DNA of 64,000 nt from Candidatus Wallbacteria bacterium. GTDB lineage: Bacteria > Muiribacteriota > JAQTZZ01. The notes beneath the pieces were generated by a model. It was given only the letters and a program-made list of their open reading frames with translations. It searched no databases and was not told the origin of the DNA. The translations under genes were made by a program, and so were the position numbers. Positions 18,409 through 26,510 of this stretch are shown in pieces; the stretch's first letter is position 1; each line of letters starts with the position of its first letter. Location: positions 124,001 to 188,000 of the forward strand of contig JAQTZZ010000001.1 of assembly GCA_028687545.1 (NCBI GenBank), given 5' to 3'.

Positions 18409-19306
18409 CCTGCATCTGGAAGATTACATTGCCATCGGCTTTGTGCTGGTTGTGGGATTGATGTATCTGATCGTCTATCTCAAGCGCTGGCAGGTTACTC
18501 ACGGAATGGCTGTGACATTTTATTATTTTCTTTTTCCTTTCATACTTGTCCTTTTCAAGGAAGCCTTTTCCTATTTTCTTTCAGACAATCCTTCTTCAAA
18601 GTTTTTTCTGAAGGTCCTGCGGGACTGGTTTCCGTTTCTCCTGATCCTTTCCATGTATTACAGCTTCTATGACGGGTTGAATCATTTCATCGTTTCCACA
18701 GACAAGGATCAGCTCCTGGCTGATTGGGACAAATTCCTGTTCGGAGGACACATTTCGGTCTGGCTTGAGCGATACATGGGCATCCCCTATCTGGTGGACT
18801 GGCTCTCTTTCTGTTACCTGGCTTTTGTTTTCCTGATGCCGCTGATAGCCGGAGTCTTTTATTTCAGGCGCGACTATCTGGCGTTCCGCACAGTGATGAT
18901 CGGGGTTGTACTCATGGAGTGCATCGGCTGCCTCGGTTATACGATCATGCCTGCCGTGGGACCCAGATTTGCTTTCCGGGACTGGTACAGCATTTCAATC
19001 ACCGGCGGCAAGATGACATACTGGGCACTTGATTTCATCAATTTCACGCGTCTTCCGCGTGACTGTTTTCCCTCTCTGCATGTCGGACTGACTGCGCTTT
19101 TTTATTTTTCCTCTTTCAGGCATTGCAGGTGGCTGTTCTGGTGTGTCACGCCGGTAATCCTCAGCCTCTGGTTTGCCTGTATTTTCCTGAGATATCATTA
19201 TCTGGTGGATGTTGTTGCCGGACTCTTACTGGCAGTAGCAATTCATTTTTTTTCGGTAAAGGTTCTGGAGCCGTATTACAGGAAGCATGATTTGATTTCC
19301 GGGTGA
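18380..19306 (+). CDS. PAP2_3-type membrane phosphatase/phosphotransferase, unit B
   Basis: Second PAP2_3 paralogue, about 308 residues. Catalytic motifs DCFPSLHVG and RYHYLVDVVAG are intact, with GLNHFIV and IMPAVGPRFA between membrane segments. The open frame begins at 18356, but ATG 18380 aligns with the start of the LHLEDYIAIGF segment shared with the other copies. It lies inside the coupled six-gene run. Confidence 0.78.
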   Translation: MKKEKKYSLNLHLEDYIAIGFVLVVGLMYLIVYLKRWQVTHGMAVTFYYFLFPFILVLFKEAFSYFLSDNPSSKFFLKVLRDWFPFLLILSMYYSFYDGLNHFIVSTDKDQLLADWDKFLFGGHISVWLERYMGIPYLVDWLSFCYLAFVFLMPLIAGVFYFRRDYLAFRTVMIGVVLMECIGCLGYTIMPAVGPRFAFRDWYSISITGGKMTYWALDFINFTRLPRDCFPSLHVGLTALFYFSSFRHCRWLFWCVTPVILSLWFACIFLRYHYLVDVVAGLLLAVAIHFFSVKVLEPYYRKHDLISG

Positions 19307-19310
19307 TTGA

Positions 19311-20096
19311 ATGGGTGTGAAGATCTGGGACCTGGTGCTGTCCTTCTACAAGGACGGAATGAAGGAAGTCTTTCTCCTGCTTTTTTCGCTGGCCGGATAT
19401 CTGATCATTTACAGGAATCTGATGGTTCAAGTAAGGAACAGCGGGAAAAAAATCCTTTATCTGGTGCTGGCTGTCTTTACAGTGTTCTGCCTTCTGATTG
19501 TAATCAGACAGTCAAAGCGAATTACAGGTTTCGTTTATTTTTATTATGGCCTCAAGAGCCAGTCTGAAGAGCAGATAGATCTGGCATTCAAAGAATATTG
19601 TGATGCATACACCCTTTTTCCGGACAATCCCAGGTTTCTGGAGAAGGCCGCATATTTTTCATACTATTTCGCCCTTTTTCAGCAGGCCGTGAAATTGTAT
19701 GATGAGCTCCAGGCACTCGGGAAAATGACCGACAGCGACCGCTATCTGCTGATCGAATGTCTGCTGCAATGCGGGGAACTGCAGAGGGCTGGAAAACTTC
19801 TGGAGAGTATGCCGGAGGGTCAGGAAAACCCGGAAGTCAATTTCTATCTGGGATGGTATTTCTGTAAACTCGGAAAAATGGAAAAATCGCTTGAATATTA
19901 TCGGAAGTCCGCTGCCCTGGATCAAAGAAAATCCCGCTGCTACTGGGAAATGTTCCAGATTGAACTTCAAACCGGAACTAAAGAAGCTCTCTCGGAACTT
20001 TCTAAGATTCTTGAACTTCCGGATAAAACTGATAAGTATTACAAAAAAGCCAGAAGTTATCTAAAAAGCAATTTTCCGGAAAACGGAGATCAATAA
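19311..20096 (+). CDS. Membrane-anchored TPR protein, cassette unit C
   Basis: Third TPR paralogue, 261 residues. N-terminal membrane segments (about 18-35 and 46-66), the YFYYGLKSQSEEQIDLAF junction, then TPRs (YLGWYFCKLGKMEKSLEYY). It starts 4 bases after the PAP2-B stop and ends 8 bases before PAP2-C. It keeps the shared architecture but is divergent in sequence. Confidence 0.75.
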   Translation: MGVKIWDLVLSFYKDGMKEVFLLLFSLAGYLIIYRNLMVQVRNSGKKILYLVLAVFTVFCLLIVIRQSKRITGFVYFYYGLKSQSEEQIDLAFKEYCDAYTLFPDNPRFLEKAAYFSYYFALFQQAVKLYDELQALGKMTDSDRYLLIECLLQCGELQRAGKLLESMPEGQENPEVNFYLGWYFCKLGKMEKSLEYYRKSAALDQRKSRCYWEMFQIELQTGTKEALSELSKILELPDKTDKYYKKARSYLKSNFPENGDQ

Positions 20097-20104
20097 GAGG
20101 CTGA

Positions 20105-21082
20105 ATGGGAATTATGCAGATGGAGCAAAAAAAACTACGGTTCGGCAGCTTCCTGGAAATAGAAGATTATATTGCAGTCCTTTTTGTCGCGATTGTCGGA
20201 GCTCTGTATCTTTACACCTATCTGCACCACCAAAGAGTTTCAGGCGAAAAATTCAATATCTTTTATTATTTCCTGCTCCCGCTGGCACTGGTGATCCTGA
20301 AGGAAACCCTGCTCTACTTTTGGAGCCAGTCAGCATCAGCCTGGGGTTTTGTGAGGATTTTCAGGGACTGGTTTCCCTTCATGCTGATCCTGGGGCTCTA
20401 TTACAGTTTTTACGACGGAGTGAATCAGTTCATAAATCTGGCAGCAAAGGACAGGGTTCTAGCTGATCTTGACGCCTTCCTCTTCGGCGGACAGATTTCG
20501 ATCTACACGGAAAAATTTCTGGATTTTCCCGGCCTGGCAGACTGGCTTTCCTTCGCTTATTTCTCCTTCATCTTCATCCCGGCTCTGATCGGAGGTTTTT
20601 TCTATTTCAAGCGGGATTACCTGAGTTTCAAGTCCGCGATGCTGAGCCTGGTGATCCTGGAATTCTTCGGCTGCCTCGGATATCTGCTGGTGCCTGCCAT
20701 TGGCCCGCTTTATGCTTTCCCGGAATGGTACACCATGCCAGTCTATTCGTTCGGATCTGATTTTAACCGCTGGATGGAAAACATGCACCATCTGGTCAAA
20801 TTACCCAGGGACTGCTTTCCATCCCTGCATACAGCCATCAGTGCACTTTTCCTTTTTTCCTGCTGGCCAAAGTACAGATGGCTTTTTTTTCTGATGTTTC
20901 CCCTGGTTTTCAGCTTGTGGGTGTCGACCGTGATGCTGAGATATCACTACCTGGTTGATGTGTTGGCAGGATTGCTGCTTGCAGCCGCAATTTACTGGCT
21001 GCAGAGAAAACTGATAATTCCCTACTATAAAAAAAGGCTGGAGAGATCTCCAGCCTTTAACGAAACTTTTTTCAAACTCTAG
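20105..21082 (+). CDS. PAP2_3-type membrane phosphatase/phosphotransferase, unit C
   Basis: Third PAP2_3 paralogue, 325 residues. DCFPSLHTA and RYHYLVDVLAG are intact. Its last codons (21033-21058) encode a perfect 12-bp hairpin that also serves as a terminator for the opposing pilus operon, and its end overlaps the pilin end by 4 bases. Confidence 0.8.
   Translation: MGIMQMEQKKLRFGSFLEIEDYIAVLFVAIVGALYLYTYLHHQRVSGEKFNIFYYFLLPLALVILKETLLYFWSQSASAWGFVRIFRDWFPFMLILGLYYSFYDGVNQFINLAAKDRVLADLDAFLFGGQISIYTEKFLDFPGLADWLSFAYFSFIFIPALIGGFFYFKRDYLSFKSAMLSLVILEFFGCLGYLLVPAIGPLYAFPEWYTMPVYSFGSDFNRWMENMHHLVKLPRDCFPSLHTAISALFLFSCWPKYRWLFFLMFPLVFSLWVSTVMLRYHYLVDVLAGLLLAAAIYWLQRKLIIPYYKKRLERSPAFNETFFKL
21029..21058 (-). 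terminator. Rho-independent terminator of the pilus operon, inside a coding end
   Basis: AAAGGCTGGAGA (21033-21044) pairs perfectly with TCTCCAGCCTTT (21047-21058). On the minus strand the stem is followed by seven T (complement of the A run 21029-21035), giving a classic terminator just past the pilin stop. The same bases are coding sequence for the convergent PAP2-C gene. Confidence 0.75.
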
Positions 21083-21480
21083 GTCCCCGGTGGATTGGGA
21101 TTGGCACCGCCGGATCCTTCGTCAGTAGGGTCGTCGACAGTGTGGTGGATGGAGCAGGCGATGTAATAACCTGTCACATCTGAACCGCTGATGGTGTAGC
21201 TGCCTTCCATCTGAGTTGTCGGGCATTTTGGTATTTTGTTGCCCTGGACATAGCCGGTAAGTGTAGTGATTGCGGGCTTTGTCGTAGAAGCATTCTCCAT
21301 CATATACATTTCCAGGGCCGACTCCATTGTTCTCATGTTGGCGACGCAGGCTTTGCATTTCGCCTTGACACGAGCCTTGGTGAAGTTAGGGATAGCGATG
21401 GCGGCCAAAATACCAATGATTGCGATAACGATCATAAGTTCGATCAGTGTGAAGCCGCGGGTCTTCATTTCTTTCTTCAT
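21079..21480 (-). CDS. Type IV pilin or pseudopilin
   Basis: A prepilin of about 133 residues: short basic leader MKKEMKTRG, then FTLIELMIVIAIIGILAAIA, the class III cleavage site with E+5 and hydrophobic spine. The globular part has four cysteines that may form disulfides (CKAC, C, C). It is probably the structural subunit made by the upstream pilB-pilT-pilC genes. ATG 21480 is chosen over an in-frame GTG because GGGAGG lies 8 bases before it. Confidence 0.9.
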   Translation of the reverse strand: MKKEMKTRGFTLIELMIVIAIIGILAAIAIPNFTKARVKAKCKACVANMRTMESALEMYMMENASTTKPAITTLTGYVQGNKIPKCPTTQMEGSYTISGSDVTGYYIACSIHHTVDDPTDEGSGGANPNPPGT

Positions 21481-21627
21481 GGTGTTCACCTCCCTTCGAT
21501 CAAAATATAAGGACCGTCAAGGTCCTTATGAACATTGTTTATCCTCTAATTTAATTATAACATCCAATACCGGTAAAGTCAATTTTATAACTATTTATTA
21601 TTCTGCCACAATCTTTTCTGACCGGAA

Positions 21628-22827
21628 TCAGGATGCCTTGTTGATGATTTCGATCATCGGGAGGAAGATTGCCATGACTATGCCGCCGACCACGATGCCC
21701 ATGAACACTATGATGATAGGTTCAATGATCGAGGTCAGTCCCTTGACTGCAGTATCCACTTCCTGTTCATAGAAGTCAGCGATCTTGATCAGCATGTTGT
21801 CGAGTTCACCGGTTTCTTCCCCGACCGCGATCATCTGCACGACCATCGGCGGGAAGACCTGGCTGGCCTTGAGGGGTTCGGCGATGCTTTCTCCTTCGCG
21901 GATACTGACCCTGGTCTTGTGGATGGCGTCGGCGATCACCACGTTTCCGGAAGTGGCAGCCACGACTTCAAGTGCCTGCAGGATCGGAACGCCTGAAGCA
22001 ACAAGAGTACCCAGTGTGCGGGTGAATTTCGCGATGGCCACTTTTTTGAGCAGCAGCCCGATCACAGGCATTCTGAGCACATTCACATCCCAGAGCCTGC
22101 GACCCTGTTTGGTGGTGAAAAACTTCTTCAAACCATAAATTCCTGCTGCGATGCCCAGGATGATGAAGACAAAGTAAGCGCTCAGAAAATCTGAAAGCTG
22201 CAGAAGCACTCTGGTGGGAAGAGGCAGGTTGGCGTCGCCCATTCCCTGGAAGATATTCTTGAAGTTTGGGAGCACGAAGGTCAGCAGGAAGAAAACGACC
22301 AGTACTGCGATGGTGGCGACCACGATCGGATATGTGAGAGCACCCTTGACCTTGGACTTCAGCTGTTCTGAAGCTTCAAGGTAATTGGCGAGACGGGTCA
22401 GAATTTCGTCAAGGATACCGCCCGCTTCTCCGGCGCGTACCAGGTCGACGAAAAGATCGTTGAATACTTCAGGAAATTTTTCCAGGGCTTTGGAAAAAGT
22501 GGCGCCGCCTTCCACGTCCTGTCTGATTCTGTTCAGGACCTGCCTGAAACGCGGGTTTTCGCTCTGCTCCTGAAGAATTCCGAGGCAGCGGACCAGCGGA
22601 ACGCCGGCACCGATCATGGTGGCGAATTGCCTGGAAAAAACCGCGACTTCATAAGTTTTGACTTTTTTGGCAAAAAGTACTATTTCCTTGGTTTTTTCCT
22701 TGACCTGGGTAACGAAGAAGCCTTTTTCACGTAGTCGCGCGATGATTACGTCTTTGGAGTCGCCCTCCATTTCTCCGCTGATGATTTTACCATCTTTCGC
22801 GCGGGCCTTGTAAGCGAATTTGCCCAT
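21628..22827 (-). CDS. pilC: Type IV pilus inner-membrane platform protein PilC/GspF
   Basis: A 399-residue T2SSF family protein. Two cytoplasmic T2SSF domains (about 65-190 and 270-395) each end in a membrane segment (IVVATIAVLVVFFLLTFVLP; IIIVFMGIVVGGIVMAIFLP), and the RQFATMIGAGVPLVRCL and TRTLGTLVASGVPIL motifs mark each domain. It forms the platform for assembly by PilB. Third gene of the pilB-pilT-pilC-pilin run. Confidence 0.95.
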   Translation of the reverse strand: MGKFAYKARAKDGKIISGEMEGDSKDVIIARLREKGFFVTQVKEKTKEIVLFAKKVKTYEVAVFSRQFATMIGAGVPLVRCLGILQEQSENPRFRQVLNRIRQDVEGGATFSKALEKFPEVFNDLFVDLVRAGEAGGILDEILTRLANYLEASEQLKSKVKGALTYPIVVATIAVLVVFFLLTFVLPNFKNIFQGMGDANLPLPTRVLLQLSDFLSAYFVFIILGIAAGIYGLKKFFTTKQGRRLWDVNVLRMPVIGLLLKKVAIAKFTRTLGTLVASGVPILQALEVVAATSGNVVIADAIHKTRVSIREGESIAEPLKASQVFPPMVVQMIAVGEETGELDNMLIKIADFYEQEVDTAVKGLTSIIEPIIIVFMGIVVGGIVMAIFLPMIEIINKAS

Positions 22828-22855
22828 TGTTGACCCTCACTTATCGATTTGTTAG

Positions 22856-22912
22856 GAGCCTCTTGCGAAACATTTCTTCGCTGCATCTCGGGTAGACATT
22901 TGTCAGAGGCTC
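22856..22912. repeat. GAGCCTCTT stem-loop element, copy 1
   Basis: GAGCCTCTTGC ... AGAGGCTC, a 57-base element between the pilC start and the pilT stop. It aligns along its whole length with the copy at 28491-28550 (shared CTCGGGTA/CTTGGGTA loop core), so these are dispersed copies of one element. Confidence 0.7.
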
Positions 22913-23974
22913 TTAGTTCTGCTTAAGCATTCTCTTCAACTCGTCCGGATAAATAGTGCGCGACAGCGCCGCTTCCAGAGTGATGGCGCCTTTCTGGTAA
23001 AGTTCGACCAGTGTCTGCTCGAAAGTGCGCATGCCAAGATTCTGGCTGGTCTGGATTACTGTGTAAAGCTGGTGCACCTTGGCTTCGCGGATCAGGTTCT
23101 GGACAGCAGATGTGGAAACGAGGATTTCCACCGCCGGGATACGTCCTTTGCCGCTCGCCAGCGGCAGGAGCTGCTGCGCAACGACTGCCTGAAGCACGAA
23201 GGAGACCTGGGTCCGGACCTGCTGCTGCTGATGGGAAGGGAAGATGTCCACGATACGGTTGATGGTCTGCGGAGCATCGGTGGTGTGCAGGGTGGCCAGC
23301 ACAAGGTGGCCTGTTTCGGCGAGCACCAGAGCCGACTCCACTGTTTCCAGGTCGCGCATTTCACCGATCAGAATCACATCCGGGTCCTGACGGAGGACAT
23401 GGCGCAGGGCTTCTCCAAATGAATAGGTATCGACTCCCAGCTCGCGCTGGTTGATGACGGACTTTTTATGATAATGCAGATATTCGATCGGGTCTTCGAT
23501 GGTTACTATGTGGCAGCGCTTTTCATTGTTGATGATGTCGATGACAGAGGCGAGAGTGGTTGATTTACCTGAACCGGTGGGGCCGGTCACCAGGATCAGA
23601 CCTTTTGGAAGTCTGGCGAAATCCTCGACCTTACCAGGCAGATTGAGCTCGGAGATGGATGGGATTTTGGACGGGATTACGCGGAAGGCGGCTCCAATGC
23701 AGCCTCTCTGCTTATAGACATTGACTCGGAAGCGGCCAAAGCCGTGCACAGAATAGGAAATATCGAGTTCCAGATTTTCCTCGAAGGTTTTCTGCTGTTC
23801 GGAAGTCAGCATGCTGTAAATCAGGCTTCTGGTATCCATGGGAGTGAGAACATCGAGATCTGTAGTGATCAGATCACCGTCTACCCTGATTACCGGTGGT
23901 GAACCCACTGTCAGGTGTAAGTCGGATGCATCGTTGTCGATAACCAGATTCAGAAGATCATTGAGAACAAACAT
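22913..23974 (-). CDS. pilT: Type IV pilus retraction ATPase PilT
   Basis: A 353-residue PilT: N-terminal PAS-like domain (NDASDLHLTVGSPPVIRVDG), Walker A GPTGSGKSTT (near 130), Asp box and Walker B (PDVILIGEMRD), His box (HLVLATLHT), and the AIRNLIRE-like AVQNLIREAK motif typical of PilT rather than PilB. It drives pilus retraction and twitching. It starts 12 bases from the pilB stop. Confidence 0.95.
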   Translation of the reverse strand: MFVLNDLLNLVIDNDASDLHLTVGSPPVIRVDGDLITTDLDVLTPMDTRSLIYSMLTSEQQKTFEENLELDISYSVHGFGRFRVNVYKQRGCIGAAFRVIPSKIPSISELNLPGKVEDFARLPKGLILVTGPTGSGKSTTLASVIDIINNEKRCHIVTIEDPIEYLHYHKKSVINQRELGVDTYSFGEALRHVLRQDPDVILIGEMRDLETVESALVLAETGHLVLATLHTTDAPQTINRIVDIFPSHQQQQVRTQVSFVLQAVVAQQLLPLASGKGRIPAVEILVSTSAVQNLIREAKVHQLYTVIQTSQNLGMRTFEQTLVELYQKGAITLEAALSRTIYPDELKRMLKQN

Positions 23975-23985
23975 TTGTACCCCCG

Positions 23986-25737
23986 TTATTCTTCGATTGA
24001 TGCTTCGCCGGCAGTAGTGCGGATGACTTCGTCGACAGTGGTGACACCGAGCAGCACCTTGCGCAATGCTGATTCTCTCAGAGAGAGCATTCCTTCCTCG
24101 CGTGCCACGTTTTTCAGCAGTGACGTTGATTCCCGGTCCAGAATCATTTTTTTGATTTTCTCTGTAACGATCAGCACTTCATAAATTCCGACTCTGCCTT
24201 TATATCCTTCGTTGTTGCACTTTTCGCAACCTTTTCCCTTATAAAACACCAGGTTGTTGTAATTCAGATGCGGCACTTCGAGCTTGACCAGCATTTCAGG
24301 TGTGATACCCATGGTTTTCAAAAGATCTGCCTTGGGTTTGTATTCGACCTTGCAATCCTTGCAGATTATGCGCACCAGACGCTGAGCCTGGATCAGGAGC
24401 AGTGAAGTGGCGACGAGGAAGGGCTCGATGCCCATATTCAGAAGCCTGCCGATGGTGGAAGGCGCATCGTTGGTATGAAGCGTGGAAAGCACAAGATGGC
24501 CTGTGAGGGAAGCCTTGACGGCGATCTCAGCGGTTTCGTAGTCTCTGATTTCGCCGACCATGATGATGTTCGGGTCGCAGCGCAGGAAGGACCTGAGAGC
24601 AGCGGCGAAGGAAAGTCCGATGTCCGCTTTGCAGTGCACCTGGTTGATACCATGGAGCTGATATTCCACCGGGTCTTCGGCGGTCATGATATTGACTTCC
24701 GGGCGATTCAGGCGGTTCAGGGCAGAATAAAGGGTAGTGGATTTTCCCGAACCCGTAGGACCGGTGACCAGAATGATGCCATTCGGGTTTTCGATGGAGC
24801 GCAGGAATTTTTTAAGGGTCGAGGGCTCGAAACCGAGGTCTTCCATGTTAAGCTTCAAAGCGCTCTGGTCGAGGATTCTCATCACAATTTTTTCGCCGTG
24901 CAGGATCGGGCAGGTGGCCACGCGGATATCGATCGGGCGGTTGTTGACTTTGATCTTGATACGGCCGTCCTGCGGCAGGCGCTTTTCGGCGATGTCCAGC
25001 TGGGCCATGATCTTGATACGGGAAAGGATGGCTGACTGGGCGCGTTTCGGCGGAGTCATCTTGTTGTGCAGAACTCCGTCGTATCTAAAGCGTACCCGCA
25101 GGTCCTTCTCATAAGGCTCGACGTGGATGTCGCTGGCGCCCATTTCCACAGCCTGCGAGATCACAAGGTTGACAAGGCGGATGATCGGAGCGTCGTTTTC
25201 ACCGAATTCGTCGCCCAGGTCTTCCAGGTTCGGGTCTTCAGACACTTCTTTTCCGATATCCTGGAGATCTTCCATCAGGCCGTCCATCTGCGATTCTGCG
25301 CCAAAGGCGTTGGTGAGGGCGGCATTGATATCCTTGGATGTGGCTACTACAGGGCGGACCACCAGTCCGGTCATGAGCTGGATATCGTCGATGGCCAGGA
25401 TGTTGAGAGGATCTGCCATTGCGACTGTGAGCTTATTACCCACTTTATTGATGGGAATCAGCTGATATCTTCTGGCCACGTGTTCCGGAACTGTTCTGGC
25501 GATCGTGGGGTCGATCAGGTAAGTGCTGAGGTTGAGGTAGGGAAGCTTGAGCTGCTTGGCAAGTGCCTGGACAATGTCTTCTTCCTTGACCACGCTCATC
25601 TCAACCAGGACCTGCCCAAGTCTTTTGCCGGTCTTCTTCTGGATCGTGAGCGCCTGATTCAGCTTTTCGTCATCAATCAAGCCCTCTGCCTTGAGGGCGT
25701 CTCCGAGCATCAATCTTGTTTTTGTCGGTTGAGCCAT
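23986..25737 (-). CDS. pilB: Type IV pilus assembly ATPase PilB/GspE
   Basis: A 583-residue extension ATPase: N-terminal MshEN/GSPII-E N domain (about 8-150), Walker A GPTGSGKSTT (near 330), Walker B PNIIMVGEIRD, and the four-cysteine zinc site (CKDCKVEY ... CEKCNNEGYKGR). First gene of the pilus operon (AGGAAGAGA before ATG). Confidence 0.95.
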   Translation of the reverse strand: MAQPTKTRLMLGDALKAEGLIDDEKLNQALTIQKKTGKRLGQVLVEMSVVKEEDIVQALAKQLKLPYLNLSTYLIDPTIARTVPEHVARRYQLIPINKVGNKLTVAMADPLNILAIDDIQLMTGLVVRPVVATSKDINAALTNAFGAESQMDGLMEDLQDIGKEVSEDPNLEDLGDEFGENDAPIIRLVNLVISQAVEMGASDIHVEPYEKDLRVRFRYDGVLHNKMTPPKRAQSAILSRIKIMAQLDIAEKRLPQDGRIKIKVNNRPIDIRVATCPILHGEKIVMRILDQSALKLNMEDLGFEPSTLKKFLRSIENPNGIILVTGPTGSGKSTTLYSALNRLNRPEVNIMTAEDPVEYQLHGINQVHCKADIGLSFAAALRSFLRCDPNIIMVGEIRDYETAEIAVKASLTGHLVLSTLHTNDAPSTIGRLLNMGIEPFLVATSLLLIQAQRLVRIICKDCKVEYKPKADLLKTMGITPEMLVKLEVPHLNYNNLVFYKGKGCEKCNNEGYKGRVGIYEVLIVTEKIKKMILDRESTSLLKNVAREEGMLSLRESALRKVLLGVTTVDEVIRTTAGEASIEE

Positions 25738-25848
25738 AAATTTATCTCTTCCTGTCTGGTATTAGCTGGATTAATTATACTCAGAACAGGGCTAAAAAAT
25801 CAAAATAACAAGGAATTTTAGAATTTATCGGCAATCGGGTGGAAAAAA

Positions 25849-26202
25849 TTACTGTTCAAGTTCCGCAGTAGCTTTATCCAGTGAAGATGAAATCTCGAAG
25901 ATCTGGTTCATCTTGGTGATTTCGAATAAACGTGTGCACATGCGATTCAGACTGCAGATCATGACTTTCAGAGAGGCTTCATTGCATCTGCGGTAGAAAT
26001 GGGTGATCACACCCAGACCCGTGCTGTTAATGTATTCCAGCTCGCGAAAACTGAGAATGATGTTTGTTTTTTTTAAACTGGCTTGCGAAAAGACTTTTTC
26101 CAGTTCAAGCTGGAAAAGATCTTCATTGCCAGGATTGACTTCTCCGGAAAGGTGGACGATCAGGATACCTTTCGTTTCTTCAGTTGTGAGGTTGAAATTC
26201 AT
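25849..26202 (-). CDS. STAS-domain protein (anti-sigma-factor antagonist family)
   Basis: About 117 residues forming a single STAS domain: LIVHLSGEVNPGNED and ELEYINSTGLGVITHF, with the S-T in the position phosphorylated in SpoIIAA/RsbV-type antagonists. No anti-sigma kinase is nearby. The open frame extends 28 codons upstream, but ATG 26202 fits the domain start; GGGAG lies about 12 bases before it. It may act in partner-switch regulation. Confidence 0.8.
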   Translation of the reverse strand: MNFNLTTEETKGILIVHLSGEVNPGNEDLFQLELEKVFSQASLKKTNIILSFRELEYINSTGLGVITHFYRRCNEASLKVMICSLNRMCTRLFEITKMNQIFEISSSLDKATAELEQ

Positions 26203-26510
26203 GGTTCGTCTGTTCTCCCTTATTTCTTGCCTATCCGGAACCATCTGGTCAGTTCGGACTGTTTCACTGCTGCATAAATCCCGCACTTTGAAACCGGATT
26301 GATCTTCCGCGAAGTCTCAAAATAGACGATTGAGAATAAATTAACCAGATTTTTCCGTTACTGTCAATACATATTCTGCAGTCTGCCATCTTCAGGATAA
26401 AAGAGATTTTTTTAGCGGGATTCCCAAAATCGGTCTGGAAAAAATGAGGTGCTTTTTATTTTTTTTTGCTATTCTTATGAGTGTCAAGCAAATACAAAAT
26501 CGGAGGATTT
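26203..26510. other. Divergent intergenic region between STAS gene and glgE
   Basis: 308 bases without a gene. On the minus strand TTGACA (complement of 26362-26367) sits 17 bases from a poor -10 (TTAATT), a candidate promoter for the STAS gene. On the plus strand GGAGG precedes glgE. No other structure seen. Confidence 0.4.
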
